A program made the position numbers and the translations under genes. Positions 57,051 through 64,000 of a stretch of DNA of 64,000 nucleotides are shown here, piece by piece. The DNA lies in the NCBI GenBank assembly GCA_963682025.1, contig OY821517.1, positions 108,700,794-108,764,793 of the forward strand, read 5' to 3'. The notes below the pieces were generated by a model. That model searched no databases and had not been told where the DNA came from. It saw nothing but the letters and a program-made list of their open reading frames with translations. This DNA comes from Cordilura impudica. Lineage: Eukaryota; Arthropoda; Insecta; Diptera; Scathophagidae. Numbering within the stretch: position 1 is the first letter of the stretch; each line of letters opens with the position of its first letter.

Positions 57051-60000
57051 ATGGCGACGGTATCAGGAAGAATACCTTTGCTAAATGGAAATAATTTTTC
57101 TACATGGATTCCCCAAATGGAGGCGATTTTACATAAAAATCGTTTGTTGCGTATGGTAATTGGTGAAGAAATAAGGCCGGATGTACCTGCAATCGGAAAG
57201 GATGCTACAACGGCAGAAAAGAAAATGCATGAGGAGAGTGTATTAAAACAGCGTGATTATGATGACAAAGATCAAGATGCCCGTGCTGAGATAATTATTT
57301 CCTTGGAATCAAATGTTATACGAATGGTTAAAAATTTTAAAACATCTCACGAAATCTGGACGTATCTTAAGGATACATATGACAGGAAGACTACAAGGAA
57401 GAAAGCAGAATTGTTCCGCAAAATATTAAATTTGAAAATGGTTGAAAACCAAAATATCTCGCAGTATTTGGTAGAATTTGATGTTGCAGTGTCCGAACTT
57501 CGAGAAATGGTGGCTGATATAGATGAAGACTTGTTGACGGTAATATTATTGGATGGTTTGTCAATCGAATATAAAGCTGTAAAGGCAGCATTTGACACTG
57601 CCAATGAGTTTCCGACTCTGAATATTTTACGTTCGAGACTCCTCGAAATTGGTGAAAATCCCAATCAAGATGAAATTTTTGCTCAAGACAACGCTCTAAA
57701 GGTGCACAAATATAAAAAAGGTAACAAAAAGATGCGAGATAATCTTAACAATGACATGGATGATGAAGGTATGAAAATTTTTCCTTTTAACTGTTTTAAT
57801 TGTGGAAAGAGAGGCCACATGGCCAAAAACTGTAAAATTAAATTAAATAAAGCAAATGAAGTATATGTCGATCCGGATAATAAATCATATCATACTGGAT
57901 ACGTAGTATCAACTAGAGTAACTAATAGTTCAAATACCTCTAATCAAGCTAGTTGTATTTGGATACTTGATAGTGGAGCCTCTTCCCATATGACTTATTT
58001 AAAGTCACAGTTCTTAGAAATCGATGAAACTTTTAGAGGTACAGTGCGATTGGCTGACGATAAACAGTTAGAAATCATGGGGATTGGTACAGCTCAAATA
58101 AATATAGGATATAATAATCATATTAGTACGGTTAATCTTCTTAAAACCCTATATATCCCCAATTTAAAATGCAATCTTTTTTCGATAGGAAAGGCCACAG
58201 ATAATGGGTGTAAGATCGAAATATATTCTCAGAGGGCAACAATATATAAAAATGGCCATGTTTTGATACATTCTGATAAGAAAGATGGGATTTACTATGT
58301 TGAATCTTTTAAAATGTATAATAATGCTACATATGTTTCGGAAAAGACTCAAAAGGAATTTGAGTTGTGGCATAAGCGATATGGACATTTAAACCCTAGA
58401 GATTTAGAAAGATTAAAGTCAGAGAACATGGTTTCGGGTTTACCAAATTTTAAATGCCAGAACATTCAGTGCATAAGTTGCATTCGCGGTAAACAGATAA
58501 GACAAGTATTTCCTAAAAAAAACGAAAAGTCATCTACTGACATATTACAACTGGTACACACGGACTTATGTGGTCCAATGAGAGTAGAATCAATGGGAAA
58601 GAAACTTTATTTTCTGACGTTTATTGATGATTATACCAGAAAAGTTTATGTCTATTTTTTGAGAAGAAAAAGTGAATTTTTAGAAAACTTTAAGGAATTT
58701 AAGAAAGAAGTTGAGTTGGAAACTGGAAGGAACATAAAATCTATACGATCAGATAATGCGGCAGAGTTGACATGTATTGAGTTCGAAAATTTTTTGAAAG
58801 ACTGTGGTATAAAATATCAATTAAGTGTAGAATATACTCCTGAGCAAAATGGTGTAGCAGAACGTATGAATCGAACCCTTGTAGAGATGGCTAGGACAAT
58901 GATGATAGAGGCCAGATTACCAGAATATTTGTGGGCCGAGTTAGTTATGTCGGCATCCTACATAAGAAACTGATGTCCAACTAAACAAAATATTAATAAA
59001 ACACCTGAGGAATTATGGTCAGGAAAGAAAGCAGTTGTTAAACATTTCCGTCAAATAGGAATAAAAGCTTATGTTCTAGACAAAAAACCAGGCAAATCAA
59101 AATGGCAACCAAGAAGCTCAGAATTCATACTTGTCGGTTACTCAGCACATGCTAAAGCTTACCGTTTATGGAAAAGGGGTACCAATAAAATTATTAAAAG
59201 TCGAGATGTAAGCTTCATTGAAGATGATTTTGAAGTTGATATCAAAGATTTCAAAAATGAAGATGTAGGATTTTATAAAATCAAAAAGGATATCAAAAAT
59301 TCAATTAACAATGACTCGAAACATATAGAAGATCAAAATGAAGGATTATATAAATTTAGTTGGGGTAGTAATGAACGTAACCAAAATCTTACTATGCTGG
59401 AAGAGTCAAATCAAAACCAGTTACAACCAAAAGAATTTTATAGTCAAAATCAATCAACTTCCTTAGAATCAGATCAGAACCATTTCAACCAAGTCGAACC
59501 TAGTCATAGAAACCAATCAAGACAAGATAATTCAGATCAAGACCAGTTTTTGACAGACGATGAAGAAGAACAAAGTGGAATAAGTAGTTCAACGAATTTG
59601 GTTCCTGAACCATCCATTAAAGAACGTTTAAGGTCGTGGTCGTTGTTTAAAAATAAAGAAGAAGCTAATTCAATTATGTTCGGTTGTAATTCAGAGGATC
59701 CTAAAACTTTTAAGGATATGCTCAACTCAAAAGATGTAAAAGAGTGGCAACGTGTAGCTGAACAAGAATATAAATCCTTAATTGATAATAACACGTGGGA
59801 GTTGGTAGACTTACCTGAAGGTAGAACTCCAATAGGCTGTAAATGGATATTTAAAACAAAATATACACCAGATGGAAATGTAGAAAAACGAAAGGCACGT
59901 TTAGTAGCGAAAGGCTATAACCAAAGGTATGGTATTGATTACTTCGACACGTTTGCTCCTATTGTAAGACAAACTTCGATACGATTAGTATATGCACTTG

Positions 60001-61079
60001 TTGTTGAAAAGGATTTTAAATTGTGTCAGTTAGATGTTTCTACAGCTTTTCTCAATGGTGACTTGAGTGAAGAAATTTTTATGGTTCAACCCGATGGTTT
60101 TGTTAACGAATCGACTAAAAACAAAGTATGTAAATTAAAGAAATCTCTATATGGGTTAAAACAAGCTGGTCGCCAGTGGAATAGGAAAATAGATGCAGTT
60201 TTGAGAAAGTTTAATCTAACCCCGTCTAAGTGTGATCAATGCGTTTATTGTATGAAAACAAATTCATATACTATTATAGTAACATTATACGTAGATGATA
60301 TCATTATAGCTTACAATAACGAGAAAGTCCTAAATGAATTAATTGAACTGTTAGCAAGGAATTTTGAAATTCGTAATATGAATCAGCCAAAGCATTGTAT
60401 AGGATTAGAAATAAAACAAACAGTAGGAGCTCTGTCTATAAGTCAACCAGGTTATATTGAAAATTTGATCGAAAAGTATGGTTTGACAAATGCGAAGACA
60501 TGTAAAATACCGATGCAATCAAAAATTAATTTTGAAAAAGAACCAACAATTCCAGGAGAAGGAGAAAAAGTAGATAAAGCTAAATACCAAGAAATTATTG
60601 GTTCTTTATTGCACTTGGCAGTATTTAGTAGACCGGATATTTGTTGCAGTATTAACAAGTTATCCCAATTTTGTCAATACCCCAGAAAACAACATTGGAA
60701 TGCAGCTTTACTAGTCATTAGATATTTAAAGGAAACAAAAAATTATACACTTAAATATAGAAAAACCTCTAGGCCTTTAGTTGGTTTCGTAGATGAAAAT
60801 TGGGCTCAGGATACAAATGACCGTAAATCTCAATCTGGATTTTGTTTTGTTTTTGCAGGTGCAGTCATATCCTGGGAATCACGTAAACAACGAGTTGTTG
60901 CTACATCAAGTGCCGAATCGGAATATATAGCACTAACTGAATCTGCAAAAGAGGCTCTTTATTTAAGATACTTGTTGGAAGAATTTGGATATCCCACAAA
61001 GCGCCCAACATATGGCAAATTTTGGTGGCCACCATTCCAGAACCAAACATATCCATTATCGTTATCATTTTATCCGTGA
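57051..61079 (+). pseudogene. Copia Gag-Pol polyprotein with one nonsense codon and RNase H lesion
   Basis: The ATG at 57051 opens one frame. The UBN2-type Gag spans roughly residues 60-210, the zinc knuckle CFNCGKRGHMAKNC lies at about 248-261, and the protease WILDSGASSHMT at about 304. The integrase has a pre-integrase His/Cys region, HTDLCGPM, a SDNAAE block and TPEQNGVAERMN. A TGA at 58971-58973 interrupts just after the integrase core; the same frame then stays open. Reverse transcriptase follows (ARLVAKGYNQRYGIDYFDTF, QLDVSTAFLNGDL, LYVDDIII) and then RNase H (GFVDENWAQDT, SSAESEYIAL). Near 60990-61000 a deletion removes an RNase H segment around a catalytic Asp and shifts the frame. 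The end is read at 61025-61287 (HSRTKHIHYRYHFIRD, MIADVLTKPL). Confidence 0.95.
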
Positions 61080-61220
61080 CGTAGTTGAAAATGGTGCTGT
61101 TGAAATTAAGTATTTGCCAACAGACCAAATGATTGCCGATGTACTAACCAAACCACTACCTAAAGTAAAGCATCAGTTTTGTATAGAAGGAATGGGCATG
61201 ATAACAGAAAAAGATAACAT

Positions 61221-61230
61221 TGAGGAGGCG
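61221..61230 (+). other. Copia polypurine tract
   Basis: TGAGGAGGCG immediately precedes the 3' LTR, the expected place for plus-strand priming. Confidence 0.7.
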
Positions 61231-61402
61231 TGTTGGAAATCAACTTTATCATTTTCTACTGTATCAAAAAGAAACAATAGTTCATAGAAAATTAAGTTTT
61301 TTATTTTAATGTTCTACAAAATATTTACTTCACTTTTATTTTGAACTCTCACAATAAACCACATTATTTTTTCTTTAAACTCTGCGTGTATATATTTCAA
61401 TA
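61231..61402 (+). repeat. Copia 3' LTR
   Basis: Same sequence as the 5' LTR except for one C/T difference near the start and one extra T in a T-run. Followed by the CTTAC duplication. Confidence 0.95.
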
Positions 61403-61407
61403 CTTAC

Positions 61408-62160
61408 ATCGATTTTTCTAGGCTTTCGTAAAAAAAAAAAAATACAGTTGCAACCCTCTTTGTGTTATAAGAGTAGCTTCTTTAGAATCCACTAAAAAGA
61501 CTTATTTTGAGTTGCACCCAAAAAACTTGTTATTTTTGATGATCACTGAAAATCGCAAAAACAACTACTGTTGATACATATGTATTATTCGCAAATCCTT
61601 ACAATGAAACAACTGTTTTTCAATTTTATAGTGAACTAGCTGTTTTTACCCGGTCATGCCCGGGATGAAAAGGCCTTTGACTTGAAAAATGGTTCACTAT
61701 GCTTACCAGGCGCTGAGTACTTAGCCCCAATTAACCAATTCCCCAATAAAATGAACTTTCTCCCCAAAAATTTGTTAGGGCAGTAAATTATTTTTTTATT
61801 TCAATTAAAAAGTTTTTGGTTTTTTAATTTAGAAGTTTTTTATAAGATGCTGCAGCAAAAATGCTTCAAAAATAACGTGCGAAACCGCTTTAGGTTTTTT
61901 TTTTTCACTTTATTTATAAACATCAAATATAACGGAATGGGCCGCAAATTAAAGGAATCCAAACTTTTAAAAATTGAATTAATTCATTCAATAAGTGATC
62001 ATCATTGAGCAGAGACGTCAAATTCAAGTTTCAGAAATGAAAGACTAATGCGACGTTTAATATTGTGTCGCAAGGTTTCTTTAAGCAACTGCTTATAGTA
62101 TATGTGTGGCCTATTTTGATCAACAGGTAATTATTTCACATACGTAGATAAAATTTATCA
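61408..62160. other. Spacer with a scrap resembling a common insect repeat
   Basis: No gene. ACTAGCTGTTTTTACCCGG at 61635 recalls a start sequence frequent in insect interspersed repeats (ACTAGCTG...ACCCG). It may mark the beginning of the repeat complex that follows to the window end. Confidence 0.35.
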
Positions 62161-62164
62161 TACG

Positions 62165-62815
62165 ACATTTCACTAAGCTGTGTTCCGCGAGCGAGTCGCG
62201 TCCGCTTCCGCGCGTTTGGCAGCCAGACCCGTGCTGCCGCGCTGTTGTTGTCAACTCATTTTAATCGCCAAAATATATTTTTCAGATCATTGCGATATTT
62301 TTGGTAAGCTGTGTTCCGCGAGCGCGTCGCATCCGCGTCCGCGCGCCTCGCGCCGCTTCCTCGCAGCTACCACCCGTGCTGCCGCTTAGTTCTCGTTAAC
62401 TTATTTTAATTCTTAAAACATATTTTTTAGAGCATTGCGATATTTTAGCTGAGCTGTGTTCCGAGAGCGCGTCGCGTGTGCATCCGTCGAGTCCGAGTCA
62501 GCGGTCGCGCGCCGCGCGTTTGGCAGCCACAACCGTGCTGCCGCGCAGTTGCTGTCAACTTATTTTAATCGCCAAAATATATTTTTCAGATTATTGCGAT
62601 ATTTTAGCTGAGCTTTGTTCCGCGAGCGCGTCGTGTCCGCATCCGTCGCGTCCGCGCGCCTCGCGCCGCTTCCTCGCAGCTACTACCCGTGCCTCCGCTT
62701 AGTTCTCGTTAACTTATTTTCATTCCTAAAACATATTTTTTAGAGCATTGCGATATTTTAGCTGAGCTGTGTTCCGAAAGCGCGTCGCGTGCGCATCCGT
62801 CGCGTCCGAGTCCGA
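62165..62815 (+). repeat. GC-rich tandem array with alternating unit types
   Basis: CTGTGTTCCG-type unit starts are at 62178, 62309, 62454, 62613 (CTTTG) and 62767, giving units of 131-159 bp. Each unit joins a CpG-rich half (GCGCGTCGCGTCCG) to an AT-rich half ending ATTGCGATATTTT. Units 1 and 3 share TGTCAACT and TTTTAATCGCCAAAATATAT. Units 2 and 4 share GTTCTCGTTAACTTATTTT and TTAGAGCATTGCG. The short ORFs inside are Ala/Arg/Ser-rich by composition and not credible genes. Confidence 0.85.
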
Positions 62816-62919
62816 ATTTGGGGATAGTTCATTTTTTCTTTCCATTAAAAAAAAAAATGGGGAATTTGTTCATTTCTTTTGGGTGCCTTTTTTTTAAGTT
62901 TGGGGAATTTGTTCACAGT

Positions 62920-64000
62920 GTAGTTGTTTCCGTGTAAACCAAATTTCAGAGAAATCCGTTGAAACGTACAAATTTGTATAGGGAAGAAATATACCACACA
63001 TCAAAATATGAATTTTATAAGAAAATTGGGCGTAAAAGTGGGCGTGGTCGGTAAAAATCATATAGCGACCTTCCCTGGAATATGTACTAAATTTCGAAGA
63101 AAGCCATTGAAAAATAAAAGTTTTTATAGCAATCAAATAAAGAAACAAATAAACGGAAAAAATAAGTTTTATATACACAGAAGTTGGTGCAACGTAGGCG
63201 TGGCCTGTAAGAAGCATATGGTGACCTTCCCTGTAGTATAGAGGTCGTGTGACCAAATTTTAGACATCCCTTGAAAAATAAAAATTTCTATAGTGAACAA
63301 ATATACAAAAAACAGAAAATTAATTTTGTATAAAAAGCGGGCGTAGAAGTAGGCGTGACCTGCAGGAATCATATGGCGACCTATCTGGAGTACAGAGATC
63401 GTGTGTAGCAAATTTCAGAGAAATCCGTTAAAAAAAATTATGTAGCGAACAAATGTACCAAAAAACAGAATATGAATTGTATACAAAAAGTGGGCGTAAT
63501 AGTAGGCGTGACCGGTACGAAGAATACGTCTACTTTCCCTGCAGGAGAGAGATCGTGTGTACCAAATTTCAGAGAATTCCGTTGAAAAACAAAAATTTGT
63601 ATAGCAAACAAATATACCAAAAAACAGAAAACGAATTGTATACAAAAAGTGGGCGTAAAAGTAGGTGTGGCCGCAAGAATCACCCGGTGACTTGGCCTGA
63701 GGTACAAAGATCGTGTGTACCAAATTTCAGAGAAATGCGTTGAAAAATAAAAATTTGTATACCGAACAAATATACCAAAAAGCAGAAAATGAATTGTATA
63801 TAAAAAGTGGGCTTAAAAGTAGGCGTGGTCGATAAAAAGTATATGGCGACCTTAGCTGGAGTACAGGGATCGTGTGTACCGAATTTCAGAGAAATCTGTT
63901 AACAAATAAAAATTTGTATAGTGAACAAATATGAACAAAACAGAAAATGAATTTTACATAAAAAGTGGGCGTAAAAGTAGGCGTGGCCGGTAAAAAGTAT
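62920..64000 (+). repeat. Tandem array of about 158-bp units, continuing past window end
   Basis: CAAATTTCAGAGAAATCCGTT-type starts recur at about 62940, 63068, 63248, 63408, 63559, 63718 and 63877. Late units have a spacing near 158 bp. Each unit also has AAAAATTTGTATAG, AAAAAGTGGGCGTAAAAGTA, GGCGTGGCCGGTA and CATATGGCGACC. The short minus-strand ORFs are by-products. Earlier units are more diverged. Confidence 0.9.

Larger units (their letters stand above)
56808..61402 (+). mobile_element. Copia-type LTR retrotransposon, young, nearly complete
   Basis: A 4595-bp element with LTRs of 171 and 172 bp, a 5-bp target duplication CTTAC (56803-56807, 61403-61407), primer site, one gag-pol frame and polypurine tract. 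The two LTRs differ by about one substitution and one T-run indel, so insertion is recent. Two coding breaks make it non-autonomous: an in-frame TGA and a small deletion in RNase H. Confidence 0.97.

Noticed and set aside
62180..62702. Ala/Arg/Ser-rich ORFs in the GC-rich array
   Set aside because: They arise from CG-rich tandem units and carry no domain; unit length varies, so frames are not kept.
62894..63723. Minus-strand ORFs of about 80-120 residues near the window end
   Set aside because: They repeat with the ~158-bp satellite and have no start context or known domain.
1..64000. tRNA or rRNA genes
   Set aside because: No cloverleaf B-box or conserved rRNA stretches were recognised by reading; a dedicated scan was not possible.

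Overview
The window looks like heterochromatin-like or intergenic DNA from an insect nuclear genome, most probably a higher fly (Diptera: Brachycera). It is very AT-rich and has no operons, ribosome binding sites, rRNA or recognisable tRNA genes. Almost every recognisable coding piece belongs to a transposable element. The fly assignment is inference. It rests on a copia element whose primer site matches the anticodon arm of initiator tRNA-Met, as in Drosophila copia, on abundant mini-me/DINE-like repeats with (GTCC)n tracts, and on the mix of Penelope, Transib, rosa-type mariner and Jockey elements. I found no convincing conserved host gene. One short ORF at 2930-3133 (-) could encode a small secreted cysteine-rich peptide.

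Layout. 1-800 holds the GIY-YIG end of a Penelope-like element. 800-5000 is mostly unassigned single-copy sequence. 5000-11100 holds a mini-me-like repeat, a second Penelope-like element (6590-8215), a hAT transposase remnant and a head-to-tail run of three mini-me copies. 11300-15150 is repeat-rich, with a 110-bp duplication, a 1.5-kb array of a 21-bp minisatellite and foldback repeats. 15548-16719 is a DNA transposon with long inverted ends full of palindromic subterminal repeats. 16.7-32.7 kb is AT-rich DNA carrying many mini-me copies, a mariner scrap, a MITE and a decayed Gypsy element (about 27.9-29.5 kb). 33-37 kb is a decayed Jockey-like LINE on the minus strand.

The most interesting part is 38-54 kb, where transposons are nested. 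Transib-1 (38627-41854) sits inside a mini-me copy. A CMC/Chapaev3-like element (45052-47143) lies beside or within a second LINE. A DD41D-type mariner (48866-54002) is split by Transib-2 (50006-53862). Both Transib elements encode RAG1-core-like transposases and make 5-bp target duplications. They end in CACAGTG-type heptamers. Transib-1 also shows a heptamer, 22/23-bp spacer and A-rich nonamer at both ends, the layout of V(D)J recombination signal sequences. Transib-2 is nearly intact: a two-exon gene model can be drawn and only one frameshift is evident.

54-64 kb carries piggyBac and Tc1 remnants, a nearly complete young copia retrotransposon (56808-61402, LTRs almost identical), a GC-rich tandem array in alternating two-type order (62.2-62.8 kb), and an array of about 158 bp that runs off the window end.

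The genes do not form a pathway. The biology on show is serial transposon insertion, with relative ages that can be read from nesting, target-site duplications and the number of breaks.
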